NCBI RefSeq assembly: GCF_003589595.1
Contig: NW_020654422.1
Location: 12,161,329-12,225,328, forward strand
Reading direction: 5' to 3'
Length of the DNA: 64,000 bases
Source of the DNA: Hyposmocoma kahamanoa
Lineage: Eukaryota > Arthropoda > Insecta > Lepidoptera > Cosmopterigidae
The notes beneath the pieces were generated by a model, which was given only the letters and a program-made list of their open reading frames with translations, searched no databases and was not told the origin of the DNA. Every line of letters starts with the position of its first letter. Position 1 is the stretch's first letter. Positions 1 to 10,739 of this stretch are shown here, in pieces. Both the position numbers and the translations under genes were made by a program.

Positions 1-500
1 AACCAATACTTCAGGCAGGTAAACATTCAATCAAGCTTAAAATGAAATGTACGTACAAGAACGTTACCTATCTATCGTCGAACTGAATCAATTGCGTTGT
101 GTTCTTGCATCTATTCTAAAATACAATGTTTTTACAATTTTATTATTCCCCATTTCTAAAAATATTTTGATAAATAGGCATAAACTAAAACGCAAAATTA
201 TAATAGCAAAGCCCATGAATAGCTCTTCGTCGTTATTCGGGCAGCTTTCGCCGTCCTTCTTTTCGAATTGTGATGTACTCAAACTTAAAAGAAATTCGTA
301 TTAAGAAATTATAAATAAATATATAATAATTAATCACTTGGGACTATGTTTGCAGATCTGTCATGCAGTATGTACGTCCAAATCTTAAAATAATTTTACA
401 CGATCAACTTTGAGTGTTTGATCATCATGTTCGGTTTCGTATACATTACTTTACTTTGACCACTTACCTGTATCTGCATCGGCAAAATATATTTCAAGAA
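1..500. other. AT-rich edge, no supported gene
   Basis: Short ORFs exist on both strands at about 47-304. They overlap one another, lack splice context and resemble no family I know, so no gene is called. The minus-strand ORF has one hydrophobic stretch and an acidic N-terminus but nothing else to support it. Confidence 0.4.
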
Positions 501-815
501 GCTGTGGTAGCCTAATGGTTTGACCTTCTACCTCTCAAGCAGAGGCCGTGGTTTCGAATCCAGGCCTCTGAATTACTCGTAATTTATGTTCGAAATTGAA
601 TTTGAAACTTACCATGAGCTTTTCGGTGAAAGAAAACATCGAGATGAAACCTGCGCATCAGAGAAAGTTCACAATCCTTACAAAACGTATGGAGTAACCA
701 ACCCGCATTGGGTCAGGCAGCGTGGCGGACTATGGCCAAATTCGTAGCCTGAGAGGAAACCCGTACCTAGCAGTAGGACGTATGAACGGGTTGATGATGA
801 TGACCAAGTGACGGG
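500..815 (+). repeat. tRNA-headed SINE, family B, near full length
   Basis: The unit opens with a tRNA-like head (TAGCCTAATGG as A-box-like, GGTTTCGAATCC as B-box-like) and ends in a short GATGAT run at about 810. The same body recurs in reverse at 26640-26850 and 5940-6030, and in part at 29120-29275 and 31480-31545. A Pol III-type tRNA-derived SINE is the best explanation. I cannot name the family. Confidence 0.7.
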
Positions 816-1080
816 TCGAGCAAGTTGTGCATCTGGTGGTTTGTGACATTTATGTAGATCTTTAGATCGCAAAGGTCTGAGGGCACTGCGCCGGTTACCC
901 TGAGACGTAAGTCAAGTCCCATGTGCCTGTAATTTCATCAGCACCCTTAAACCTTTAAAACCGGAACACAGTGATGCTTACATTATACGGCACAAATAGC
1001 TAAGGTAGCAGTACTTCAGTACTTTCCTGGACAAACTCTTTCACAAGGAGCTCTACTGATTCTATATACATTTGTCTTAG
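815..1080 (+). repeat. Dispersed repeat, family A copy
   Basis: This copy carries the family A core (ggcactgc, then cctgagac and aagtcccatgtgcctg). Its tail resembles CTTTCACAAGGAGCTCTACT. At least seven copies on both strands in this window share the core and tail. It is probably a SINE or other short non-autonomous element. Confidence 0.7.
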
Positions 1081-1383
1081 GCGAAAAAACCATAGAAATT
1101 GCCATCATAGGATAACTTTAATCTACTACAATAATTAGACTAAGAAAAGATAAAAATATATATATTTTAATACTTTTTAATACTACACAAAACCCTGTAA
1201 ACTTATTAAAAAAATATGATTTAGTCTAACTGTATAGAAAAATGTAATAAAAAAACCACACTGCACAAATACAGCGAGGGTGGGCAAATACCATCAAAAT
1301 CATTATATACTTTGCTTGAAGTATTCAAGACTAACACCATTAAACTCTTTGAACACCTTGTTCATAATATTTGTCGTCGCAAT

Positions 1384-2436
1384 TTAAAAGTCTAGAAATT
1401 CATCTTCGTAAAGACATGTTGACGCTTTTTTTAAAGTGTGCTGTTCAATATCCGGAAAGTTGCTCGTGTCACCGGGAGAAGCACAAATCGGGGTATAGGG
1501 TGCCACCACTTTTTGCTGTAGTAACAATAGCCAGTCGATATCCCTGAACCACGTATGACTTTTTATGTCATATGCACCTGTTGCCAATGAACCCAACCTC
1601 TTATTTGGGTCTAATTGTAGGAAACCTTTAAGCAAATTTTTCAAATCACCACTTAAGGTTTCCGGAAATTTATAATTTCCTTGTACGATTTTCTCATAAA
1701 GTCTATTTGGATTTGAAGCCATAAACGGAGGAAACCCTGAACACATTTCAAAAATTAATACACCCAAAGCCCACCAATCTACTGCAAAACCGTAACCCAC
1801 CGACTGAATAATTTCTGGTGCAAGATATTCTGGTGTACCACAAAGAGACCAAGTTCTATTCTTTATAAGCTTACAAAACCCAAAGTCACACAATAGTAAG
1901 TAACCATTCCAATTGATCAAAACATTTTCCGGTTTTATGTCTCTGTGGATTACACAACAATGATGCAAATATTCTAGTGCAAGAACAATTTGTGCCGCAT
2001 AAAATTTTCCCAAACTTTCAGAAAGGCCACCAAACTTATGAATGTATGTAAACAGTTCCCCTCCGTTAATAAAAGATAAAACAAAGTATAAGTAAACATT
2101 GTCTTTGAAAGCTGCTTCTAATGATATTAAAAAAGGATGTTCAATACTTTGTAAGATTCTCTTCTCCGTTATTAACTGATTAACGTGTTTCCTTTCAACT
2201 GCTATACTTTTTTCAACAACTTTCAAGGCGTGGTAAGTACAAGCGCTTTTATCTCTTGCAAGATACACTTCTCCAAACGCTCCACTTCCAATGACTTGGA
2301 TTCGATCGTAATCTTCTGAGCGTTTTTCTATTAGGCATCGATTATTATTAAACTTTATTTGAAACTGCTCTTTGCTCAAATCTAAATAATGCAAATTATC
2401 TAGATGAACTTGACTTGTGTAACGCGTATTTTCCAT
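1384..2436 (-). CDS. PKA catalytic subunit-like Ser/Thr kinase (intronless)
   Basis: This 350-residue protein is a complete AGC kinase that aligns with the PKA catalytic subunit residue for residue, including length. Visible landmarks are the glycine loop G50-SGAFG-55, ATP lysine K72, helix-C E91, HRD with D166, N171, DFG at 184-186, GTPEYLAPE after the activation loop, and a C-terminal FLDF matching the FxxF hydrophobic motif. PKA regulatory-subunit contact W196 and substrate-site E127, E170 and E230 are kept. Differences are notable: the activation-loop threonine 197 is serine (RTWSLCGT), R133 is H, Y330 is I and the position of S338 is A. The N-terminal MG needed for myristoylation is absent. 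The whole reading frame is one exon. It faces the related gene at 3256-4323 across about 820 bp. It probably phosphorylates Ser/Thr in the cytoplasm, but cAMP control is only inferred. A retrogene-derived paralogue is likely. Confidence 0.9.
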   Translation of the reverse strand: MENTRYTSQVHLDNLHYLDLSKEQFQIKFNNNRCLIEKRSEDYDRIQVIGSGAFGEVYLARDKSACTYHALKVVEKSIAVERKHVNQLITEKRILQSIEHPFLISLEAAFKDNVYLYFVLSFINGGELFTYIHKFGGLSESLGKFYAAQIVLALEYLHHCCVIHRDIKPENVLINWNGYLLLCDFGFCKLIKNRTWSLCGTPEYLAPEIIQSVGYGFAVDWWALGVLIFEMCSGFPPFMASNPNRLYEKIVQGNYKFPETLSGDLKNLLKGFLQLDPNKRLGSLATGAYDIKSHTWFRDIDWLLLLQQKVVAPYTPICASPGDTSNFPDIEQHTLKKASTCLYEDEFLDF

Positions 2437-2644
2437 AGCCTAAATTCAGTTTTAAAACCTGCATTTAAATGTTAAAGTATTTAAACAACTCTCCAATACG
2501 AATAGAAATGAAAACAACTGTTATTATAATAAAAAACCATATCATTATCACTACGTTAATAACATTTTCGCTAGAAATCTGAGAACATACTACGGAATCG
2601 ATAATAGCGCCATATATGTCAGTTCTATGTGATCTTAAAACATC

Positions 2645-2857
2645 TTAGATTAAGGAAACCAATTTTCCATCCTCTATATATAACCATAAACTATAACTTA
2701 TATATATATATATAAAACTTATGTAAATGTTGCAAGATATATCCATAAGTACACAAAACGTCGAAATCCACTTAAAATCCAAATATGGAAACATAAGCAT
2801 AATATACTTAGCCGTATCGTATATAGATTGGAGTAATCCCGCAACCGGGTTTGCCAT
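2645..2857 (-). CDS. Possible 70-residue membrane microprotein (weak)
   Basis: A short ORF lies in the spacer between the two divergent kinases. Its ATG has a strong animal start context (aaacaccATGG). The first 35 residues look ordinary; the second half is very hydrophobic and rich in Ile and Tyr, coming from a TATATA run. It resembles no family I recognise. It may equally be the 5' leader of the minus-strand kinase or a chance ORF. Confidence 0.2.
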   Translation of the reverse strand: MANPVAGLLQSIYDTAKYIMLMFPYLDFKWISTFCVLMDISCNIYISFIYIYISYSLWLYIEDGKLVSLI

Positions 2858-3255
2858 GGTGTTTGAAATTTTTCATACATTTCGCAAATAATGAGCTGCC
2901 CGAACCTGTTCTAGTTTATGCCTTAGACTTTCCATCCTCTAAGGTTTATGCATAACCTTCTCTTTCCACTAAATGTTGTGTATATTCTCTTTGCTCATCT
3001 CTACAAAAATAATATAAAATGCGCAGAAATTCAAATGTTCTGTGTATGATGGAAAAAAAATAAAGATATGCTATGACAAAACGATTTGCTTGTTAATTTA
3101 TACGTACTGATTTTGCCTGATTTTCTCTTTTAGTAGTTTCCAATTCCATTTCTTGCTAATAATATAACAAAATAAAATAGAAAAGAATACAAAGAGTTTC
3201 TTAAAAACAAAATCTGGAACATTAGTAAATATCAGGCTGTCCTGAGATTCAAGTC

Positions 3256-4323
3256 ATGATTAGTGCTAATATGGCTGAAGAAGGTGGGTACTCAGCACGT
3301 AAGCAAGAACAATATTCTCAATATTTAAAAAAGCTGCGCCAAGATTTTATAGAAATTTGGAATGAAAAATCTGAAAGCAACGCTAAACTGACTGATTTTG
3401 AAAGACAAAAAGTACTCGGAACAGGAGCCTTCGGCATAGTGTACTTAGCGAAACATCTAGACAGTGGTAAATTTTATGCAATGAAAATGTTGGAAAAAGA
3501 GAAAATTGTCAAGTTAAAACAAATCGAACATAGCTACTACGAGAAAAAAATTCTTTGTGGTCTTAATTTTCCATTCGTAGTTTATATGAAATATTTTTTC
3601 AAAGACAACGTTTATTTGTACTTTATTTTGCCATTTATTGCTGGCGGCGAGATGTTTTCTCATCTACGCAGAATGGGCAAATTCGAAGAAAGCTCTGCAA
3701 AATTCTATGGGGCTCAAGTTGTTCTCGCACTCGAGTACCTTCATGCTTGCGAGTTAGTTTATCGCGATTTAAAGCCAGAGAACATTCTTATAGATCGTAC
3801 TGGCTACATTAAAATTACAGATTTTGGTTTTTGCAAATTGATCCGTGGTAGAACCTGGACTCTTTGTGGAACTCCAGAATATCTAGCACCGGAGATCATT
3901 TTGAGTAAAGGCTACGGAATGTCTGTAGACTGGTGGTCGTTGGGTATATTAATTTTTGAAATGAATGCTGGCCACCCACCGTTTTTCGCTTCAGACCCCA
4001 TGAGAATTTATGAAAAAATTGTAGCTGGCAAATATAGATGCCCGGGGCATTTCACGTCTGACTTGAAAGATTTAGTTGGTCACATCCTTCAAGTTGATGT
4101 CACAAAGCGTTACGGAAACTTAAAGGAGGGTGTAATGAACTTTAAAAATCACAAATGGTTCAAAGAAGTTGACTGGGACATGCTACTGAACAGTCGAATA
4201 CATCCTCCGTTTATACCTAAAATTCGTTCCGCCGGAGACACGGCAAACTTCGACATTTTCGACGAAGAGAAAATTAAAGAAAGCCCTGTATGCCTATATG
4301 AAGAGGAATTTGTAGACTTCTAA
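3256..4323 (+). CDS. PKA catalytic subunit-like Ser/Thr kinase (intronless)
   Basis: This 355-residue protein is a second PKA catalytic-like kinase. With the longer start all landmarks are offset by +5 from PKA; starting at the next ATG (3271) gives exact PKA numbering and 350 residues, so 3271 may be the true start. Seen in the longer numbering: GTGAFG 55-60, K77, E96, YRDLKPEN with D171 and N176, DFG 189-191, activation-loop T202 (PKA T197) in RTWTLCGTPEYLAPE, W201, R138, E235, and C-terminal FVDF. The turn-motif serine (PKA S338) is kept. PKA Y330 is F. Neither start gives MG, so the usual myristoylation site is missing. It is closer to canonical PKA than its divergent neighbour at 1384-2436. 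The gene has no intron and an AT-rich 3' flank. Likely a cytosolic kinase of the AGC group; regulation by PKA R subunits is plausible from W201 but unproven. Confidence 0.92.
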   Translation: MISANMAEEGGYSARKQEQYSQYLKKLRQDFIEIWNEKSESNAKLTDFERQKVLGTGAFGIVYLAKHLDSGKFYAMKMLEKEKIVKLKQIEHSYYEKKILCGLNFPFVVYMKYFFKDNVYLYFILPFIAGGEMFSHLRRMGKFEESSAKFYGAQVVLALEYLHACELVYRDLKPENILIDRTGYIKITDFGFCKLIRGRTWTLCGTPEYLAPEIILSKGYGMSVDWWSLGILIFEMNAGHPPFFASDPMRIYEKIVAGKYRCPGHFTSDLKDLVGHILQVDVTKRYGNLKEGVMNFKNHKWFKEVDWDMLLNSRIHPPFIPKIRSAGDTANFDIFDEEKIKESPVCLYEEEFVDF

Positions 4324-4689
4324 TTAATAATGCTTATACACGAGAGCAACCCATAAGATTTTAATGGAAGTAAGGATAGGATTTTTTTAGTGATTAAGAA
4401 ATTTGTTTTATTTTCATGTTTAAGTAAAATGTTATGATGATGAGTTTAATGTTATGTAATGCTTAAATATAATACTGATTTTAAACCTACGACGTAATTT
4501 TATAGTGCATGTTACGATTAATGTTATCCTACTCAAAGTGAGGTAAAGTCATATTCAAACTTGTCAAAACCCTGAAATGAAGTTGATATCTGCCGCGTTG
4601 TATAAAATTGTGAGGTTTTACCATTTTTGCTCCCCATACGCGTTGCTTATACACATAGCTTAATGTGCTTTATGCTAAAATTTGTTGCG

Positions 4690-4860
4690 TTTCACCGGAG
4701 GGGAAGCGGCTAAAAAACATATTTTGCTAGATCAAATGGTTTCCGTATTTACTATTAACGATCTTACAAAAATACACGATACACCTAAGGATATTGTCTA
4801 AAGAATGTGCTAATTTGTTACACGATGGGATATACTTTACCTAATCATCTGCAAAACAGG
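4690..4860 (+). repeat. Dispersed repeat, second copy inverted at 59.7 kb
   Basis: The order of blocks (caccggag, gctagatcaaatg, gaatgtgc, aatttgttacac) is repeated in reverse complement at 59697-59865. Nothing in it looks coding. It is a member of an unnamed interspersed family. Confidence 0.6.
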
Positions 4861-5939
4861 CTAAAATAACTAAATGTTTTAAGATTAATTTTTGATTTTG
4901 AATGATTAATTCTTAATTTTGCACATGATTTCTATATGGAGATATTTATCTTTAAATACTACTTTTGGTTTTCAACTGAAGCCATAAAGTTATGAAATTC
5001 ATATTTATCTCAAAATTTGAAAATTGCCCAGCGATTTAGGATTAGAACTCGCCGCGCCGCCCGCTGCCCCGTCATTCGCCATCGGGTGCTTCTCGACGTC
5101 GGATCAGCGTCAATTTTTCTGCCTGTTTTTATTTTATTCGTATTAATTTTAAGCGAGCGGGTTGCGGGACGCAAGTGGCGGCACCCCTTACGGCACGACC
5201 TTACCTCCTAAAATGTGGCTCCCGTTGAAATACCACGGTGATCTCGCCTTAAGACGGAAGGGTGAGAAAATTTTGGTACTATTTAAACATAGAACAGTGT
5301 TAAGGTTTTGTTTGTAACTATTTTCGGGTTCATAAACCACCCGGTACGTAGTAGTTGGCTACACAATCACCGACAGCTCGAAATTACGCAATATAGGGTA
5401 AGGTTTATTAAATTCAGGAACTTAGTGGGGGAAAAAACCAAGATAAAGTACGTATATTCTATAAATGAAATTCATGGATGCGTAGGTATGACAGCGAAGA
5501 CCCTTTCACCTATAATGATAATGTATCGGACCAATAAATTAGTATTTGCGTATATAGGGTAAATAATCAAACGCAGAAAACTCTCATGTAGGGTAGCAAA
5601 TGAACTTGTGACGTTGTTTGGGCTAACATACATACATATAAGCGGAAATACTTATTTTTTTCAATAAAATTATCATGAAGCCTTTAATTATAAACGTATT
5701 ATGGATATTAACAATTAGACAAAAAAAGCGAACCTAAAAATGAATAAGATTTTACCAATGGTACCTGTGCCGGTGCGTTTAGTTTCCTTTGACTGCTGAA
5801 CTTGAGCAACACCAAGTAGATAAGAAAAATATTTTTTGTGGTCTTTGTATTTCTAAAAACTCCTAGGAAAAAGTCTTTCTTTAATGTATTATTTCATTAT
5901 CATCCACCTATTTATACATAAACATACGTTTTCCGAGGG

Positions 5940-6030
5940 TTATGAATCGTCTTCTACGGCAGGTTTCATCGCAATGTTTTCGTTCGCCGAAAAGCTCATG
6001 GTAAATTTCAAATTAACTTTCGCACATTAA
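5940..6030 (-). repeat. SINE family B fragment
   Basis: The reverse complement matches the middle of the family B unit at 590-660 (accatgagcttttcgg, then gaaaacat and gatgaaacctg). The tRNA-like head is not present here. Confidence 0.65.
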
Positions 6031-6244
6031 TTCCGAAAAAGTCAGAGGAGCTTGAAAAGCGGTATTTCAAACCATTAGACTGCTTGTTTTATATATTAAT
6101 AGCTAGGTAAATATAGAGACATGAGCAGTAACAAACAAAATTTCGGTAAAAGCACATTGATGTTTTCGATTGGCAAGCAACCAGTAACCACAATACCTAC
6201 TTTGTTCAAAGTATCAGCAAAAACTACAAAAAATCGAGACTTAC

Positions 6245-6397
6245 CAGTCCACCCCCGGCTGTGTAGAGCATGAGAGCAACAAACAGGCCTATATGTGAGA
6301 GAGCTTCCCGTGGACACAACTGCCCCCATCGCGAGGTCTTCGGCGTCCCCATCAGGGTCTCCGACTCCCACGTCACTGTATTCACATTCTTGCACAT
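6245..6397 (-). CDS. First coding exon of a two-pore K+ channel (partial)
   Basis: A 51-codon open stretch starts MCKNVNTV and ends at a strong donor (CTG followed by gtaagt). Its C-terminal half reads REALSHIGLFVALMLYTAGG, which fits the first transmembrane segment of animal two-pore-domain (K2P, KCNK-type) potassium channels, where a short cytoplasmic N-terminus precedes a xxLSHxGLxxxLxxYxxxGxxxFxxLE pattern. K2P channels dimerise in the plasma membrane and carry leak K+ current. The pore motif (TxGYG) and later exons are not found between 4.4 and 6.2 kb, nor to the left edge, so they would lie beyond the window, with the kinases inside the intron. An in-frame stop precedes the ATG, so this is either the true start or a 3' splice site at gtcggcag. 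Confidence 0.55.
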
Positions 6398-8520
6398 TCT
6401 GCCGACTTCAAGTCCTTTCTACTTTCCAAAGTAACATTGTCAACTTCGATTTTTTCCCATCGTTCGTTATTTTAATGAATTTTAGCTCATTGTTGTCGCT
6501 GGAATTTGTTCATAAAGTTAAATAATAACTGAACTACTGTGTTTTTGAGACAATGGACATTTTAGGATATTAGACATTGTATGCCTGAAATACAGAAATT
6601 TTAATCTCAATAAATATAGTCAATTTATAATATTATAATTATATGAATACCAGGTATATAGGAAGTTATAATAGGTATCTAGAGATAATAAGATGCAATT
6701 CGACTACGAATACACTAAACTCGAAAGGAGATTATGGAATCGAATAAAAGTTTTAGTAGGTACAACTTCTGAAATAAAGCAAAAAGTAAACTGACTGATG
6801 ATTTATTGCAGATAGCACTTTAACACACTGTGCTAAAGTATAAATAGATAGATGGACCGGGGTTTCTTCACACATTTTTCATGTGTAAAATGAAGTAAAT
6901 CTACACTCGCAAGTGTAGGATGTTGTACCTGAGAAATGATTTACAGGGAAATTTGTGACATTTACTTGAATTATAGTCACCTACTTATATCCCGAATAGT
7001 AATTACAACACTGAATCGTATTTTGCAACAGTTTAGCACTATAAATGCTACGTCGCCGTCATACCAACTATTATTAAGTTTTTAAACTTATATAGTACCG
7101 CAATGCGTAAGTATTTCTTACACGTAAATCACAGTATATTTTTCATTAAAAACGTTCATCATATTATATTCTGTCCACAATGCATAATTCACTAATTCTA
7201 ATAATTAAGTAGAACTACACTTATTCGAAAATCACCACGACAACAGAATTCATTTAATCTGCAATGGCGTATAGTTACGTAAGTAGGGTCGGGAAACTCA
7301 GACCTAATTTATATCTGGGACTATGAGCGACACATGTCTAGGCCTAGACTAGACATGCCCTATTTGTACAGACGTGCTTCTTCCAGTCTATTGATAATCC
7401 TAACCTAAGAGCGAGATCTTTATGTAATTACAGATTTATAAAAAGCACACATTCAACTATGTAAGTAAGTATACCTAACTTTTTTAATCGGCTGCACTGT
7501 GTAAGCGGGTACTATATAGTATACAATTATCTCTCTAGAACTCTTTCCCTGCGAGTATTCATAAGTTATCTACAGTCTATTTAATTTTTGTTCTTAAATC
7601 TCTACTTTCACATCAAATTTCATAACTACTATCCGACACACTTTGAACAATTTTCTTCTTTTCGTACTTTAACGCCTTCATTTATAATCCCAAAGAAAAT
7701 ATAAAAAAATAAACACATGTACTAGTCAAAGTTACGAAAAAACGTTCGCAAGTTGATTGCGTCACGTGGCATACGAATCACCGCACGCGGCCGTGGTTCG
7801 CAAACGACTGAAATATTCACCAAAGATACTGCCCAACAACGCTCTTCACTTAGTGGCGTGCTTTTAGATATTTTATAGTAAGTATCCTCCTAAACGGACC
7901 CTTACCTCACACAACTTACTATCAGTCACCTTTAGTGTTCTAGAAACCATTTTAGTAGGCACTTTAACAACTTTTTTTGCTTGTCTACTCAAAGACGTGA
8001 CTTATAACATTTTTATAGCTAACTAAGATACTTATTTGGTATCGCTAAATTGTGATTCCATAACTTCACGAAACATGCACTTTATTTTATTTTTTTTATA
8101 ATACCAGCTGACGGAACAATCAAGTCGTGCGCCTAGTGGTAAACGACGCTCCTATTCACACAAGAGCTTTCAAGCTTTAAATCTATATACATATCTATCT
8201 ATACTTTTCTTTCTTTCACCAGCACCCTTACTTACCCTTCAAAAACTGTCAATTTTCTCTCAAAACTGACGTCATTACAAATTATCTCTAACTGTCTCGA
8301 CGGGTGCGAGCATAAGCGCTATAAGGCTTAAGTTACAAATGTCAAATGAAGAGGATTTCTCTGTAACCATAGCACGACACAACCAAATTTTGTACACTTT
8401 TGAGAGATCGCCCGAGCGAGATATCTTTACTACCCTTGGGGCAGAAAGCAAGCAATGATTTTAACTTAAATACTATAATTATCTTTCTAATTCGTTATTT
8501 AAATTTAATACTAATTTTCT
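6398..8520. other. AT-rich, no gene seen
   Basis: I see no coding signal. A partial family A head is present near 8100-8165 (gacggaacaatcaagtcgtg). The rest is simple AT-rich sequence. Confidence 0.4.
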
Positions 8521-8524
8521 GCCA

Positions 8525-8765
8525 TGAAAGTGTCTCGTACTCATCGTAATTATTTATTAAGCTTTTACGAGGAAAAACTGGCACGAAAGGGACAAAGAAC
8601 GACGATACGTGAATTTTGCGAACCGTTTCATCCCCCTTAGACCGAGTTCATGAATAAGTTCAAGATGTCCTGGGAATTAATAGATCATTTGTGCCAGAAA
8701 GTAGATGAGGATCTAACGCCCCAAACGTCCACAGGTATATCTGTGAGGTTCAAAGTAAGTGAAGG
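8525..8765 (+). pseudogene. Harbinger-type transposase N-terminal fragment
   Basis: Translation from about 8525, with one stop near 8638, gives a fragment with TTIREFCEPFHPP, then FMNKFKMSWELIDHLC and a GISVRFKV ending. This order resembles the N-terminal helical part of PIF/Harbinger transposases (an FRMS-type segment, a helix, then a sexxKVLxAL block). It runs into a gtaagt and no DDE domain follows. It is a dead fragment. Confidence 0.4.
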
Positions 8766-8770
8766 AAAGG

Positions 8771-10030
8771 AAGACACGCGTTTTTTACCCAGAATTTGTA
8801 AATTTCGGTGACAAACTTCTTGAACATTTGAAAGAACAACAGACAAATAGTAAACACAAGACGGTTTTTTTTTGCTATTTCCTTTTTAGTTTTTAGCTTT
8901 TTAGTTTTTTAGTTTTTGTTATTTGTGTTACCTTTTATTTTAATTGATTTAATGCACGCCATGAACACTAAAAAAATGTCACGGCGGAAATGAATGAAGG
9001 GAGTTGAAGTTGTGCCTATAAAAACTATTAACGGTTTAGTGTGACCGCTATGAAAATTAAAGGTAATTTTAGTTGCAGCAACTCATTTATCGCTAAGTAG
9101 AGAAAACTTTGTACGATAGAGAGTTTCTCTTCTTGTTACATCGTGCTCGGAGTAGAGACATAATCGGTAGAGAAGAGAAAGATATCTCCAAACGCTTAAG
9201 TTTTGTCTATATGCTAAGCCTTCTGAACGAACCCTTCCACAAGGAAGTCTGCTACTTTATATTCAACGTAACCATTGCATTCAAATTCGGTGAAAATTTG
9301 TGTATCATAGTAAAAGTAAACCAAACCTTACCCTGCCTGTTAGAAGTCTATAAATAAGGATGTTTAAACAAGGCTCACTAATGAGGGAAATATAAAAAAG
9401 CAGTAATAAGTAAATAAGTAATGTACAATGCCAATCCTATAGAGTTATGCACGCGTCGCTGCCTTGAATAATTATTAACACGCGAGCGCCTGATCTTTAG
9501 CTCTGATTATACCAAAGGGAAAGTTTATTAAATTTTGCTACTAATAAAACTACATTTGTAGATCAAACTGTAATTCTCCGCAGATTAACTTGAATGGCTT
9601 AAAGTTAACTCTTAGCACAAAAACTTAAGCTTAAGAGAACTCGCCCTACTTAAAATCCATAGCGTACTTGTCGAAAGCATAAAGGGAAAAGGAAAAAAAG
9701 ATTACTGTTTTTTATAACGACCTAAAGAACTTGTCTGCCACTAGTGCACTGTCCTTGGAGATCTTTACTCTTGTAAACCACAAAAAATCTTTCCCAGACG
9801 AGCTGGTTTATATCCTTATATACATTTTTCAAGTAAAAATGTCGAAACTTTTTACATTAGCAGATTATAATCATACTTTGCGTAACTAACTTTGCAAATT
9901 ATTCGAACCTTTTTCATTTTTCATTGCCTTCAATGTAATTGCTTAAACAACAGGTTTTTATTAGATAGAATTTGCGACTTCAGAAACAATTAATAAGTTG
10001 ATACTTTTTATGATACAAAGTAATGATACA
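8771..10030. other. AT-rich, transposon debris, no gene seen
   Basis: The 82-codon ORF at 9109-9357 overlaps a diverged family A tail at about 9215-9260 (gaacccttccacaaggaag), so it is not taken as a gene. There is no other recognisable content. Confidence 0.4.
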
Positions 10031-10032
10031 AA

Positions 10033-10250
10033 AACTATATAACCAGTGGCAAGCGACACGTCTGTTCATAACAGTGCCGTGCCGAAAGCTTTAAATCACA
10101 AATATTTTTTTATTCACCACCATTGCGCCCGTCACCCAGAGACAAATTTAAAAGTCCCACTTCAAAACCGGAACGCAGTAATACTGACATTATTTACTGT
10201 TTGGCGGCAGAAATTAAAATAAAAAAATAAAATGATTTATTTCTCCACAA
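10033..10250 (+). repeat. Dispersed repeat, family A copy
   Basis: It carries the family A blocks (aagcgacacgtctgttcataacag, cgcccgtcaccc, aaaaccggaacgcagtaa, ttggcggcagaaat). It is slightly rearranged relative to the copy at 53.1 kb. Confidence 0.7.
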
Positions 10251-10485
10251 AACAGAAGAATCAAAAAACAATCGAGTGATGTTGACATAAAGGTTACAGA
10301 CGCAGCACTCCTGATTTTCAGTCTTCACCTGAAGCTAGCTGTTCACTTGCTGTACCAGGCCTAATATGCGGAGTGTAAGTGTGCGTGTCTTGGTGTACCA
10401 AGCATCTACCATAAGTAATAACAAGTAATAAGGTAAAGTTTAAAGGCTGTTTGTGTAAAATTATTCGTAATCAACTTCATGCAAC

Positions 10486-10739
10486 CAAGACCTCGAACGC
10501 ATGAAGTTGATAATGACTTCACGCACCAACTATATACAGTCGATCTCGGCTGCATGAAATCGGTATTAACTGCACGCAGTTAATGCGTGAAATCGTTATA
10601 AACTTCATGCTGTTGAGCAATTGAATAACAACTTCTCGAATCAACTGCATGCAGTCGAAACCGACTTCATGCAGCCGAGATCGACTGCCTGCAGTTAATG
10701 CCTGAAGTCGTTATCAACCTCATGCATTCAAGGTCTCGA
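10486..10739. repeat. Foldback repeat with about 90-bp inverted arms
   Basis: The arms at about 10486-10573 and 10644-10739 are near-perfect reverse complements (shared blocks gttgataa, gacttca, agtcgatctcggctgc). The spacer and arms contain smaller palindromes around TGCATGCA and CTGCAG. It would form a strong hairpin. No coding potential is seen. Confidence 0.7.

Larger units (their letters stand above)
4324..6244. other. Intergenic; repeats, no gene seen
   Basis: Apart from the repeat at 4690-4860 and the family B fragment at 5940-6030, this stretch has a GC-rich patch at 5030-5230 surrounded by AT-rich DNA. The short ORFs here show no recognisable domain. The patch could be part of an unidentified transposon. 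Confidence 0.4.

Noticed and set aside
47..304. Overlapping ORFs on both strands at the left edge
   Set aside because: No domain, no splice sites and low-complexity composition; I cannot decide for either strand.
10486..10739. Origin of replication or regulatory palindrome array
   Set aside because: The symmetry is explained by one inverted duplication; nothing else points to an origin.
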